Assembly (NCBI GenBank): GCA_017644185.1
Contig: JAEPMA010000004.1
Span: 186,001 to 250,000 of the forward strand
Length of the DNA stretch: 64,000 nucleotides
Direction of reading: 5' to 3'
Origin: Rhodospirillales bacterium
GTDB lineage: Bacteria > Pseudomonadota > Alphaproteobacteria > Rhodospirillales > Casp-alpha2
Part shown: positions 52,883 through 61,308 of the stretch, piece by piece
How the letters are laid out: every line of letters begins with the position of its first letter
Position numbering within the stretch: position 1 is the first letter of the stretch
The notes under the pieces: generated by a model
The model's input: only the letters and a program-made list of their open reading frames with translations
What the model was told of the DNA's origin: nothing
Database searches by the model: none
Translations under genes and position numbers: made by a program

Positions 52883-53953
52883 TCAGGCGAGCGCCTCCTT
52901 GATCCGCATGACGGCAAGCGCCCCCTGCTCGTCGGCGGCGACCAGGATGCGGCCGTCCGGGCTCCAGGCCAGCCCGGCGATCGCCGCACCTCCCCCAGGT
53001 CGCGCGATCATTGCCGTTTCCTGTTCGATGTTACCGATCATCACCGTGCCGTCGCTGTAGCCGCCGGCGACCACCTTGTCGGACGGATGCGCCGCGACGT
53101 GCATGACGATCCCGTTGTAGACATAACCGAACTCCAGCGGTGGCTTGCCGGACGGGCCGTTGCCGCTGCAATCCCACGAGGTCACCGTGTCTGCGCCGCT
53201 CGCCGCCACGTAACGGCCGTCCGCTGTCCACGAAAGGCTGCGGATCTTCGACGGATAACCGCTCATTCGCATGCCCTTTTTGTCATCCCAGCGCCAGCAA
53301 TGCATTTCGCGGTCCTGCATCGCCGTCACGATGAAGGTGCCGCAGGGACTCCAGCCGATGGCCGTATGCGAGCCATGCCATTCAAGGCGCACCGGATCCG
53401 CACCGCTGCCCGACGTATCCCAAACGCTGACGCCACCATAATGCGCGACCGCGATCCATTTGCCGTCCGGCGAGAACGAAATCCCCGAGAGGGTGCTGGG
53501 ATGGTCGTCGCGGCGCATCACCTCCGCACCGGACGCATCGATGACCGTCAAGGTGCGGCGTGCCGCGAACGCGCGGCGTGCCGCGTCGTGATGAACCGCC
53601 ACATGCTCGACCCAGGCGTCGGGGACGCGGGAGATCACGTCAACGTCCTTACCGGCGATCCGACACAACTCGCCTTTATCGGTGCCGACCAGAACGCCTG
53701 TTCCACCGACGTCGGTCGCGGCCGCGAGCGGCGTTGCGGAAAGTGACGCGACGCTTGAAACCAGCGCCCCATCCAATGTCAGCGACAGTGATTTGACCGC
53801 ACCGTCACCGAACCCGGCGACCGCCCGTCCGGCCGTGGGCTCGATGACCAGGAACGTCGGGTGAACGCCGATGGGCTTGGTTTCGGACAGCCCGATGGAC
53901 GACGAAACCCTGCGGGCGCCGGCGTCCGGGTTGCTCATTGCCTGTGCGCTCAT
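52883..53953 (-). CDS. WD40-repeat protein
   Basis: 356 residues with at least six WD-like blades; clear ones are [60 protein letters not shown] and [20 protein letters not shown]. No signal peptide is evident. Likely a cytoplasmic beta-propeller scaffold. Its ATG overlaps the stop of the G3E GTPase gene, so the two are translationally coupled and probably interact. Function unknown. Confidence 0.87.
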   Translation of the reverse strand: MSAQAMSNPDAGARRVSSSIGLSETKPIGVHPTFLVIEPTAGRAVAGFGDGAVKSLSLTLDGALVSSVASLSATPLAAATDVGGTGVLVGTDKGELCRIAGKDVDVISRVPDAWVEHVAVHHDAARRAFAARRTLTVIDASGAEVMRRDDHPSTLSGISFSPDGKWIAVAHYGGVSVWDTSGSGADPVRLEWHGSHTAIGWSPCGTFIVTAMQDREMHCWRWDDKKGMRMSGYPSKIRSLSWTADGRYVAASGADTVTSWDCSGNGPSGKPPLEFGYVYNGIVMHVAAHPSDKVVAGGYSDGTVMIGNIEQETAMIARPGGGAAIAGLAWSPDGRILVAADEQGALAVMRIKEALA

Positions 53954-54918
53954 GCCGCCACCGTACAGGCCTGGAAGGCTTCGTTCAGTTCTCCTTCATC
54001 GAGATTCCGGCCGATAAACACCAGTTTGCTCGATCGGTTTCCCGGTGCCCACGGTGCGCCCCAGGCGCTGTCCATGACCATGTGCACGCCCTGAAAGACG
54101 TAGCGGTTTTCCTGACCTTCGAGATTGAGGATTCCCTTGGTCCTGAGCACATCGACGCCGCGCTCCATGATGAAGCCGCGAATCCACTGCGAGAACTTCT
54201 CGGGCTCGATCGGCTGATCGGTGGTCAGAGAAATACTTATGATGTCCTCGTCGTGCTCGTGGTCGTCCTCTTCGTCCAGAAGCCCCGGTTCGATCTCGAG
54301 AATGCGGGTCAGGTCGAAGGCGTGACGCTCCATCACGTCTTCCAGCGGCGCGCCGCTTTTGACCGTTTCGATCACCTTGGCGAATTTGTTGAGGGCGTGA
54401 ATTTTCGATTTCACGTGGCTCAACGTATCGGCATCCACGAGGTCGGTCTTGTTCAACAGAATGATGTCGGCGAACGCGACCTGCTCGGCCAGTTCGTGTT
54501 CCTCATCGACGGCGCTGAGGAAGTGCTTGGCATCGACCACCGTCACCACGGCATCAAGCGCCACCTTGCTCTGGACGTCTTCGTCGACGAAGAACGTCTG
54601 CACGACCGGGGCCGGATCGGCGAGGCCGGTGGTTTCGATGATCATGCCGTCGAACTCGTCAGCGCGCTTCATCAGGGTCGAGATGATGCGGATCAGGTCG
54701 CCGCGGACCGTACAGCAGATGCACCCGTTGTTCATTTCAAAGATCTCTTCGTCGGCGTCGACGACAAGCTCGTTATCGATCCCTTCCTCGCCGAATTCGT
54801 TGACGATGACGGCGTATTTCTTGCCGTGGCGTTCCGTCAGGATCCGATTGAGCAGTGTCGTCTTGCCGGCCCCGAGATACCCCGTGATCAGTGTGACCGG
54901 GACTTTTGGGCTGTCCAT
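53950..54918 (-). CDS. G3E-family GTPase (CobW/COG0523 metallochaperone)
   Basis: 322 residues. Walker [16 protein letters not shown], the switch Glu in [13 protein letters not shown], the metal-binding CICC in [13 protein letters not shown], Walker B-like [13 protein letters not shown] and the guanine motif LLNKTDLVD. The middle has a His/Asp/Glu-rich stretch ([11 protein letters not shown]), a likely metal-binding loop. COG0523 proteins deliver Zn, Co or Ni to client enzymes. Lying next to a HupE-type permease and cyanase, it may serve a metalloenzyme of nitrogen metabolism. Confidence 0.92.
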   Translation of the reverse strand: MDSPKVPVTLITGYLGAGKTTLLNRILTERHGKKYAVIVNEFGEEGIDNELVVDADEEIFEMNNGCICCTVRGDLIRIISTLMKRADEFDGMIIETTGLADPAPVVQTFFVDEDVQSKVALDAVVTVVDAKHFLSAVDEEHELAEQVAFADIILLNKTDLVDADTLSHVKSKIHALNKFAKVIETVKSGAPLEDVMERHAFDLTRILEIEPGLLDEEDDHEHDEDIISISLTTDQPIEPEKFSQWIRGFIMERGVDVLRTKGILNLEGQENRYVFQGVHMVMDSAWGAPWAPGNRSSKLVFIGRNLDEGELNEAFQACTVAA

Positions 54919-54993
54919 GATAAGAAACCTCCGCTGGCGTTTGTTGTCAGAATGACCGCCGGACGCCCGATGCGCCCGGCGGCTCCGGGATCA

Positions 54994-55662
54994 TTACAGA
55001 AGGACGCTGAACGCAATGCCTTCGATGTTTTCGAGCGTCAGGAACATGCCGACACCGGCGACGACCGCCCCTGCCAGCCGGGCTTCGACGGCGGAAGATT
55101 CAACCGCCCGGAACAGCTTCGTGACGGCCCAACCGGACGCGACGGCAATGCCGTACTGCAGGACGCCAAGCCCGATCAGGTAACCGACCAGCACCTCGCC
55201 ACCCATCGCCGCTTCTTGAGCGGCGATCGTGTCGCCGAACGCGGACCCGTGAAACAGACCGAACACGGCGAACAAGGCAACGGTCGGCACCAGGCCGAGT
55301 GCACGCCCGGACAGCACCAGACCGCCGACCGCGAGCAGCGACAGACCGATGATGATTTCCTTCGCCGGCAGACCGACACCAAGCGACATCATCAAACACC
55401 CCAGCAGCATGGCGACGATGTAACCGGCGGGCGCCAGATAGCGATGGCCGGTGTAAAGGGCCGCAATCCCGACGGCGAGCACGAAGAACAAATGATCAAA
55501 ACCAAGCAGCGGATGCCCGATGCCGGACAGCAAACCGTGGTTGAACGTTTCCATCGGCGCGCCGCCCAGCGGGTGGTGCGCCAGCGCGGGTCCGGCGATC
55601 ACGGATGCGATGCCGGCGACGACGGGTACGGATGCGAATTTGCGGAAGCTCAGCGTTTTCAT
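54994..55662 (-). CDS. HupE/UreJ family metal permease
   Basis: 222 residues with a cleavable signal (cleaved near PALAHH, leaving an N-terminal HH) and about six membrane segments. The family signature HPLLGFDHLFFVLAVG and the second motif GLFHGSAFGD supply the histidines and aspartate that bind nickel or cobalt. Members sit in hydrogenase and urease operons. Here it lies between cyanase and the G3E GTPase, all on one strand. Confidence 0.92.
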   Translation of the reverse strand: MKTLSFRKFASVPVVAGIASVIAGPALAHHPLGGAPMETFNHGLLSGIGHPLLGFDHLFFVLAVGIAALYTGHRYLAPAGYIVAMLLGCLMMSLGVGLPAKEIIIGLSLLAVGGLVLSGRALGLVPTVALFAVFGLFHGSAFGDTIAAQEAAMGGEVLVGYLIGLGVLQYGIAVASGWAVTKLFRAVESSAVEARLAGAVVAGVGMFLTLENIEGIAFSVLL

Positions 55663-55693
55663 TTTCGATACCTCTCTGTCTATCTGTTTTTCG

Positions 55694-56146
55694 TTAGTAC
55701 GATTTATAGGGAAGGAACTTGCCGGTCATCATGACCTGGACACGGTCGCCCTTTGGATCTTCGATTCGCGTGACGCTCATGTCGTAATCGATGGCGCTCA
55801 TAATGCCGTCGCCGAATTCTTCTTCGATCAGCGACTTGAAGGTGCTCCCGTAGACCATGACGATCTCGTAGAACCGATAGATCAACGGGTCGGTCGGAAT
55901 CTGCGTCGGCAGCGAACCGCGATACGGCACCGTCATCAGCAGCGCGGTCTCATCCGGCGAGAAGTTCAGGCCCATCACGTTGCCCGCCTTCTCGACCTCT
56001 TCCTTGGTCAGGGACAGCTGGCCGAGCATGGCCGCGCACGTCCACTCCTTGGACTTGCCGATGGCATCGCCAACGTCCTCCCACTTGAATCCCGTCATCA
56101 TCTTGTGTGCGACGATTTTTTCGGTGAGTTCGGCTCGTGTCATCAT
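55694..56146 (-). CDS. cynS: Cyanase (cyanate hydratase/lyase)
   Basis: 150 residues, normal length. The C-terminal catalytic core is intact: DPLIYRFYEIVMVYGSTFK carries the active-site Arg and Glu, and FGDGIMSAIDYDM the active-site Ser. The N-terminal helix-turn-helix-like region with KWEDVGDAIGKSKEWTCAAM is typical. Cyanase turns cyanate and bicarbonate into ammonia and CO2, giving nitrogen and removing a toxic compound. AAAGGAG precedes the start. It follows the ABC transporter by 31 nt. Confidence 0.97.
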   Translation of the reverse strand: MMTRAELTEKIVAHKMMTGFKWEDVGDAIGKSKEWTCAAMLGQLSLTKEEVEKAGNVMGLNFSPDETALLMTVPYRGSLPTQIPTDPLIYRFYEIVMVYGSTFKSLIEEEFGDGIMSAIDYDMSVTRIEDPKGDRVQVMMTGKFLPYKSY

Positions 56147-56177
56147 CTGGTATATCTCCTTTGCGAAATGGTCTGAA

Positions 56178-57092
56178 TCAGGCGCGCGCCCGGACCTCGC
56201 CCGGGCTTTCGGCCGTCGGCCCGACGACCGGCGGATGTCTGGGGTCGTAATCCGGCGAAGACAGTTCCTCCTGGAAACTGGCCGAACGATTGACTAGGAA
56301 TTCGATCAGGTGGTTGCGCACCGGGTAATAGTTTTCGTGGGTATGCATGTTGTTCCGGGTGCGGTCGCGCGGCAGCGTGTTCTCGACGATCTCGCAAATG
56401 CGCGCCTCGGGTCCGTTGGTCATGAGGATAATCTTGTCGGCGAGCAGGATCGCTTCGTCGATGTCGTGGGTGATCATGAAGACCGTCTGTTCCGTCTCCG
56501 AACAGATCGATAACAACTCATCCTGGAGGGAGCCCCGCGTCAGCGCGTCGAGCGCGCTGAACGGCTCGTCGAGCAGCATGATCTTGGGCTCGATCGCCAT
56601 GGCGCGGGCGATGCCGACACGCTGTTTCATCCCGCCCGACAACTGCGACGGCTTCTTGTTTTCGGACCCGGTCAGATGCACCAGGTTGATGAATTTCTGG
56701 CAGTGCTTCTGAATGTCTGCCTTGCCCATCTTCGGCCACTTCGATTTCACCGCGAAGGCGGTGTTGCCCATCACCGTCATCCAAGGCATCAGCGCGTGGC
56801 TTTGGAAGACGACCGCGCGGTCGAGGCTGGTACCGACCACCTCTTCGCCGCCGACGATGACCGTGCCGTCGCTGGCGGTGGCGAGACCGGCAAGAATATT
56901 CAACAGCGTCGTCTTGCCGCACCCGGAATGCCCGATCAGGCAGACGAATTCGCCCGGATTGATGGTGAACCAGATATCGCTGAAGACCGTCAGTTCGTCG
57001 TCGCCATCCGGCGCGGGGAACCGTTGTGCGAGCGCTTCGACTTTAATGCGTGCCGAGGCGCTGGATGGGTTTTCGGTGGGGCTGTCGCTCAT
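56178..57092 (-). CDS. NrtD/CynD-type ABC transporter ATP-binding protein
   Basis: 304 residues. Walker [13 protein letters not shown]-loop [11 protein letters not shown], signature [15 protein letters not shown], Walker [13 protein letters not shown] and switch His ITHDIDEA. The segments [20 protein letters not shown] and [15 protein letters not shown] are close to nitrate/cyanate-type ATPases, and the C-terminal extension with [23 protein letters not shown] is the NrtD/CynD hallmark. It energises uptake with the permease 15 nt upstream. Confidence 0.92.
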   Translation of the reverse strand: MSDSPTENPSSASARIKVEALAQRFPAPDGDDELTVFSDIWFTINPGEFVCLIGHSGCGKTTLLNILAGLATASDGTVIVGGEEVVGTSLDRAVVFQSHALMPWMTVMGNTAFAVKSKWPKMGKADIQKHCQKFINLVHLTGSENKKPSQLSGGMKQRVGIARAMAIEPKIMLLDEPFSALDALTRGSLQDELLSICSETEQTVFMITHDIDEAILLADKIILMTNGPEARICEIVENTLPRDRTRNNMHTHENYYPVRNHLIEFLVNRSASFQEELSSPDYDPRHPPVVGPTAESPGEVRARA

Positions 57093-57107
57093 GCCTGAAT
57101 TCCGTTT

Positions 57108-57947
57108 CTATTCGCTGTAGGTGACGAGTTTCGTCAGGTAGGAGAGGCAGAGATCGAGCACCATGCCGATCATGCCGATGAAGAAGATCGCGGCGATCAC
57201 GTTGGTGATCGACAGGTTGTTCCACTCGTTCCAGACGAAGTAGCCGATGCCGGTACCGCCGACGAGCATCTCGGCGGCGACGATCACCAGCCAGGCGATG
57301 CCGACCGAGATACGCATCCCGGTCATGATCGTGGGGGCGGCGGCGGGCAGGATGACCTGGAACGCGGTCCTGAAGTTGCCGACCTCGAGCGTCTTGGCGA
57401 CGTTCAGCCATTCCTTGCGGACACTGGCGACGCCGAACGCCGTGTTGGTCAGCATCGGCCAGACCGAACAGATAAAGATCACGAACACCGACGAGATGAT
57501 CGAGTCCTTGATCGTGTAGAGCGCCAGCGGCATCCATGCCAGCGGCGAGACCGGCTTCATGATCTGTATGAATGGATCGAGCGCGCGATAGAAAAGCGGC
57601 GACATGCCGATCAGAAAGCCGAGCGGCACGGCGACCGCGACGGCGAGACCGAACCCGACAAGCACGCGGAGGATCGAGTATCCTAGCTGAATACCGATGC
57701 CCTTGTCGTTTGGACCGGCATCGTAGAAGGGATCCATGATGTGATCCCAGATCTGCGCGCCCACCTCGAGGGGCCCCGGCATGGCCGAGGCCCCCTTGGC
57801 GGTTGCCCCCATCAAGGCGGCGTATTCGGGGTCCATGTTCGCCGCCGACCCCGTGCCCTTGCCGAGGGACACCTCCCAAAGCATCGCAAACGCGAAGAAC
57901 AGTACAACTGAGAGAATGACGGCGCGGGTTCGGAGTGGCAGCGACAT
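57108..57947 (-). CDS. NrtB/CynB-type ABC transporter permease
   Basis: 279 residues with six or seven membrane segments: one at about 8-27 and a block from about 90 to 270. The EAA-like coupling loop appears around EWLNVAKTLEVGNFRTAFQV with ILPAAAPTIMTGMRISVGIA, as in NrtB. It forms the channel for the substrate delivered by the large binding protein encoded 11 nt upstream. The order binding protein, permease, ATPase, cyanase is that of known cyanate uptake operons. Confidence 0.92.
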   Translation of the reverse strand: MSLPLRTRAVILSVVLFFAFAMLWEVSLGKGTGSAANMDPEYAALMGATAKGASAMPGPLEVGAQIWDHIMDPFYDAGPNDKGIGIQLGYSILRVLVGFGLAVAVAVPLGFLIGMSPLFYRALDPFIQIMKPVSPLAWMPLALYTIKDSIISSVFVIFICSVWPMLTNTAFGVASVRKEWLNVAKTLEVGNFRTAFQVILPAAAPTIMTGMRISVGIAWLVIVAAEMLVGGTGIGYFVWNEWNNLSITNVIAAIFFIGMIGMVLDLCLSYLTKLVTYSE

Positions 57948-57958
57948 GAACTTACCTC

Positions 57959-59590
57959 TTACGTTCTTTTGATGGCGAAGCTGTCGACGTACGCGTCCGC
58001 CGCCATGGGATCGAACTCCTTACCCATGATGGTGTACTTCTCGTACGTCTCTTTCGGCGGGGTGGCATAGGGACCCTTGAGGTCCATCTCGGCCATCAGC
58101 TTGGCGGCTTCGGTCGCAAGATAGACCTCCTCCGCGACGGCCTTGTAGTCGATGTCACCCTTGACGTAGCCCCAGCGCTTCATTTGCGACAGGATCCAGA
58201 CCGCCATCGAATGCCACGGGAACGGGTCGAAATCGATCCGGTCCGGGACCTTCTTGACGTTGCCGAGACCGTCCGCAAACGTGCCGACGAGCACCTGCTC
58301 CAGAACCGTCACCGGCTGGTTCAGATAGTTCTTCGGTGCGATCGCAGCCGAGATTTCCTTTCGGTTCGACTTGATCGACGCGTAATCAGTCGCATCCAGG
58401 ATCGACTTCCAAAGCGCCATGAACGTATTGGGATTTTCCTCGATGAACGCTTTCGACGCGGCGAATGCGCAGCACGGGTGTTTCTCCCAAATGTCCTTGG
58501 TCAGCTTGTGGATGAAACCGACGCCGTCGTAGACCGCCCGCTGGTTGAACGGATCCGGCGACAGATAACCGTCGACGTTGTCCGCCCTGAGGTTGGCGAC
58601 CATTTCCGGCGGCGGCAGCACGCGGATCTGGATATCCTGATCCGGATCGAGCCCGTGTTCCGCCACGTAATAGCGCAGCAGGAAGTTGTGCATCGAATAT
58701 TCGAAGGGCACCGCGAACTTGAAGCCCTTCCACATCTTCGGATCGTTCTTGTCCTCGTGTTTCTTCGAGAGAACGATCGCCTGGCCGTTGATGTTCTCGA
58801 CCGCGGGCATGGTCCAGGGGTTCGGGTTCGAACCCGCACCGAGCGAGATCGCGAGCGGCATCGGTGTCAGCATGTGGGCCGCGTCGTATTCGCCCGAAAG
58901 CGATTTGTCGCGGCTCACGGCCCAACCGGCCGTCTTGATCACGTCGACGTCCAGCCCGTACTTCTTATAGAAGCCGAGTGGGTGCGCCATGATGATCGGC
59001 GTTGCACAGGTGATCGGCACGAACCCGACGTTCAGCTTGGTCTTTTCAAGCTTACCGCCGGCCTGCGCCATTTCGACCGCCATCGCCTTCGCTTCTTCCA
59101 GCGGGAAGATCGACGCGATCGCCGCCGACGCGGCACCCGCACCGACCGCCTTCAGGAAGGCACGGCGATGCATGTCGGTACCGAACATGCCGCGCATGAC
59201 GGCGGATTCGACGGCACGCGCCATCGTCCCTTCGAGATCCGAAGGATCCGGTTCCGCTTCCAGGGCTTCCATGTCGCGCTGATGCTTCTGCACCGCACGC
59301 ATCTGGTCGCCGCGACCGGCGGCCTCGGCACCCTGACGCAACGAAACGCATGCGGGCTCCGGGCAATCGGCGTCGAAGCAGTTGGCCGGATTGTGGGCCA
59401 TCTGCGGCGTTGGGCCGGCATCGATACGGTCAATGCCGTCTGCAACGTCTTCGCACTGGAAACGCGACGCATCTTTACCCTGGGCCTGCGCCATGGCCAT
59501 GTTGTGCTCGACGATAGAACGGTGCTGCCCGCACGGACAGCCGTTCCACAAGAGCTTGTCGGGATCGAACGGGTCTGCAAATGCTCCCAT
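57959..59590 (-). CDS. NrtA/CynA-type binding protein with Cys-rich N-terminal extension and internal Tat-like signal
   Basis: 543 residues. Residues 141-163 (HRRAFLKAVGAGAASAAIAS and on) look like a Tat-type signal, but 140 residues precede it, including Cys18, 20, 46, 71, 76 and 81 (CPCGQH, CFDADCPEPAC). The binding domain (about 180-540) has LNVGFVPITCATPIIMAHPL and the NrtA-like LPPPEMVANLRADNVDGYLS with the CCAFAASK segment. The start has GGAGTGAATCTA before it; a start just before the Tat-like part has no ribosome site. A Cys-rich head is known in alphaproteobacterial NrtA-type proteins, role unknown. Ligand is nitrate or cyanate; cyanase next door favours cyanate. Confidence 0.88.
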   Translation of the reverse strand: MGAFADPFDPDKLLWNGCPCGQHRSIVEHNMAMAQAQGKDASRFQCEDVADGIDRIDAGPTPQMAHNPANCFDADCPEPACVSLRQGAEAAGRGDQMRAVQKHQRDMEALEAEPDPSDLEGTMARAVESAVMRGMFGTDMHRRAFLKAVGAGAASAAIASIFPLEEAKAMAVEMAQAGGKLEKTKLNVGFVPITCATPIIMAHPLGFYKKYGLDVDVIKTAGWAVSRDKSLSGEYDAAHMLTPMPLAISLGAGSNPNPWTMPAVENINGQAIVLSKKHEDKNDPKMWKGFKFAVPFEYSMHNFLLRYYVAEHGLDPDQDIQIRVLPPPEMVANLRADNVDGYLSPDPFNQRAVYDGVGFIHKLTKDIWEKHPCCAFAASKAFIEENPNTFMALWKSILDATDYASIKSNRKEISAAIAPKNYLNQPVTVLEQVLVGTFADGLGNVKKVPDRIDFDPFPWHSMAVWILSQMKRWGYVKGDIDYKAVAEEVYLATEAAKLMAEMDLKGPYATPPKETYEKYTIMGKEFDPMAADAYVDSFAIKRT

Positions 59591-59606
59591 TAGATTCACT
59601 CCAAAT

Positions 59607-59641
59607 AAAAAACGCCCGACACAGATCCCGCACATGCGGGC
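59607..59641 (-). terminator. Conditional terminator of the ANTAR-controlled leader
   Basis: On the minus strand GCCCG (59637-59641) can pair with CGGGC (59614-59618), directly followed by G and six T residues at 59607-59612. A competing hairpin CCCGC-ATGT-GCGGG (59627-59640) uses the same GC-rich strand. The stem is short, so this is a candidate only. Confidence 0.45.
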
Positions 59642-59668
59642 CTGCATTCGGACGTCCTGGTCCTTTGC

Positions 59669-59757
59669 GGGGGCCATCTTTGTCCCCCTGGTGAACCCGG
59701 CAACGCCGTTGCTGCCCGGTTCGGTTCTCTTGCGGTCCAGCGCCATTGCCGGTCCGC
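59669..59757 (-). promoter_or_regulatory. ANTAR-type RNA target: two A1/G4 hexaloop hairpins
   Basis: Reading the minus strand, hairpin P1 (59757 to 59732) has ten stem positions (GCGGACCGGC with GCTGGACCGC, one A-A mismatch and one G-T pair) around loop AATGGC. Hairpin P2 (59688 to 59669) has seven (GGGGGAC with GGCCCCC, one A-G mismatch) around loop AAAGAT. Both six-base loops have A at position 1 and G at position 4, the defining signature of ANTAR-binding RNAs. A third hairpin (59722 to 59693) lies between. The gene upstream encodes an ANTAR protein and the gene downstream is the transporter. Confidence 0.72.
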
Positions 59758-59810
59758 AGATTCTGATGCCGCGAGCGCCGCCCTAATGGCGCGCTCCAGC
59801 GGCGAAACTT

Positions 59811-60416
59811 TTATAGCTGCATCACTTCCGCAGCTTCGTTTACCATTTCTGCGACTTCGATCAGACGCACGCCCCGCTGCATCGCGCGTTTGCGGAGTAG
59901 GGCGTAGGCTTCATCTTCGTCGATTTTTCGTTCGCGCATGATGATGCCCTTGGCGCGCTCGATCAGCTTACGCTCCCGCAGGGCATTGCGCGCTTCATCC
60001 AATTCTTCGCGCAAACCGCGCGTATTCGAAAAATTGGCTTTCGCCAGATCGATCGCGGAGCGCATCCGGTTGCCGTTCACCCCAACCACCACGCAGGCGT
60101 TGATGCCGGCGGCCACGGCGGCGTACATCGCATCGGACGAGCCGTCTTCGGTAATCAGAATTGTCGGTCGGCGCGTTTCGTCCGGCAATGCGCGCAACGT
60201 TGCCAAAAGCGCATCGTCGGCCTTGCTCGCGTAAATCATCATCGTGTCTGCCTGCGAGCGCGCCAGCGTGTCGGGGAGGTCGCCCAGATCCTGCACCTCG
60301 TCGGTGACCCCATAGCCCTGCTCGACAAGAAGTCGCCGGGTCGCCGCACGACGTTCCGGATCCTGATCGAAGATCAGAACGCTGGTCCCCACAGGCGTCA
60401 TCAAGCGAATTTGCAT
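59811..60416 (-). CDS. ANTAR-domain RNA-binding response regulator (NasT-like)
   Basis: 201 residues. A receiver-like N-terminal domain (about 8-125) with VLIFDQDPERRAATRRLLVE but without a clear phospho-acceptor in the usual place (the segment reads DTMMIYASKADD). A coiled linker, then ANTAR (about 140-200): LRERKLIERAKGIIMRERKI with DEDEAYALLRKRAMQRG. ANTAR proteins bind twin hexaloop RNAs and prevent termination. A sigma-54 promoter lies upstream, a twin-hexaloop leader downstream. The longer frame starts with TTG; ATG is used here. Confidence 0.9.
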   Translation of the reverse strand: MQIRLMTPVGTSVLIFDQDPERRAATRRLLVEQGYGVTDEVQDLGDLPDTLARSQADTMMIYASKADDALLATLRALPDETRRPTILITEDGSSDAMYAAVAAGINACVVVGVNGNRMRSAIDLAKANFSNTRGLREELDEARNALRERKLIERAKGIIMRERKIDEDEAYALLRKRAMQRGVRLIEVAEMVNEAAEVMQL

Positions 60417-60500
60417 CGGCGAACGTCTGCCCCTCTTGTCAAACAATTCTCGACCGCTATCACGGTCCGCGCTCAACCGCCGGCATCCACCGGCGCCTCA

Positions 60501-60547
60501 GCCCGTCATGGGGCAATCATCCTCTCTGGGTCGTCCGCCGTTGGACG
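60501..60547 (-). promoter_or_regulatory. Possible second ANTAR-type hairpin pair in the regulator's own leader
   Basis: CGTCC-AACGGC-GGACG (60547 to 60532) is a perfect 5-bp stem with an A1/G4 hexaloop. About 17 nt later GCCC-CATGAC-GGGC (60514 to 60501) has a six-base loop with G4 but C at position 1. Only the first fits the rule; no T-run follows. Autoregulation is possible. Confidence 0.35.
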
Positions 60548-60584
60548 GAGAGGGGCAGGATTTCTCCTGCAGGTAATCTTCTAT

Positions 60585-60602
60585 CAGCAAACCCTGTGCC
60601 AA
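60585..60602 (-). promoter_or_regulatory. Sigma-54 (RpoN) promoter
   Basis: On the minus strand TTGGCACAGGGTTTGCTG matches the -24/-12 consensus: GG at 60600-60599 and GC at 60588-60587, ten nt between them. Transcription would start near 60575, about 160 nt before the ANTAR regulator start. The upstream sequence is AT-rich, as expected for activator looping; no clear NtrC site was found by eye. Confidence 0.8.
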
Positions 60603-60729
60603 CTGGCCGGGACTCTCTAATTTATTGGTTTTATTTGATTCTTGAGTCCAAAGGGGATGCCGCAACCAACAAAGTCTGACTAAAATATAATCAATTTTAT
60701 TTTCTTGATTAAATTATATGCTATTTAAA

Positions 60730-61308
60730 TCAAATACCGAGTTCGCTGGCGGCCAGAATGCTTTCCGCCACCTCGACCATTTTCTTGCCCTTGTCACGCG
60801 CCATCCGCCGGATGGCATTGTAGGCGTCCGCCTCGGGCATCTGCCGGCGCTGCATCAGAAGCGATTTGGCGCGCTCGATGGTTTTCCGGTCGGCAAGCTC
60901 CACTTCCGCTTCGTTTGCCCGCTTTTCCAGCTCACTGAACGCTTCGAACCGCGAAATCGCCAGCTCCACCACCGGCTTGATCCGTTCGCGCTTGAGCCCG
61001 TCGACGACATAGGCGCTGACACCGGCGCGGATTGCGGCGGTGGTTCTTTCCCGGTCGCTTTCGTCGACGAACATCGCGATCGGGCGCTTCACCTCTTTCG
61101 AGACGCGGAACATCTGCTCGATAGTGTCGCGGTTCGGGTTCTCAAGATCGATGAGGATGACGTCAGGGCCGATCTGGGCAATGCGGCTCACCAGATCGTG
61201 CATCTCGACCATATGATGGACATCGTCATAGCCTGCATCGCGCAACCCCTCCAGGAGCACTTGCGCACGTTCCGGACTTTCGTCGATGACCAGAATTCTT
61301 GAAGGCAC
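60730..61308 (-). CDS. Second ANTAR-domain response regulator
   Basis: About 192 residues from a GTG start (a second GTG six codons earlier is possible). The receiver has ILVIDESPERAQVLLEGLRD and an acceptor region DVILIDLENPNRDTIEQMF with Asp in the right place. A helical linker FSELEKRANEAEVELADRK leads to the ANTAR part TIERAKSLLMQRRQMPEADA then YNAIRRMARDKGKKMVEVAE. Unlike the next regulator it keeps an acidic phospho-site. The two ANTAR genes in tandem may differ in input: one phosphorylation, one ligand or partner. Confidence 0.88.
   Translation of the reverse strand: MPSRILVIDESPERAQVLLEGLRDAGYDDVHHMVEMHDLVSRIAQIGPDVILIDLENPNRDTIEQMFRVSKEVKRPIAMFVDESDRERTTAAIRAGVSAYVVDGLKRERIKPVVELAISRFEAFSELEKRANEAEVELADRKTIERAKSLLMQRRQMPEADAYNAIRRMARDKGKKMVEVAESILAASELGI

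Noticed and set aside
53938-55734. Long plus-strand open frame (598 codons) opposite the CobW and HupE genes
   Set aside because: It is antisense to two recognisable genes, has a His/Asp/Gln/Arg-rich composition typical of reversed GC-rich coding DNA, and shows no domain.
58184-59593. Plus-strand open frame of 469 codons opposite the NrtA/CynA-type gene
   Set aside because: Arg/His/Asp-rich reverse shadow of a clear gene, with no ribosome site or motif.
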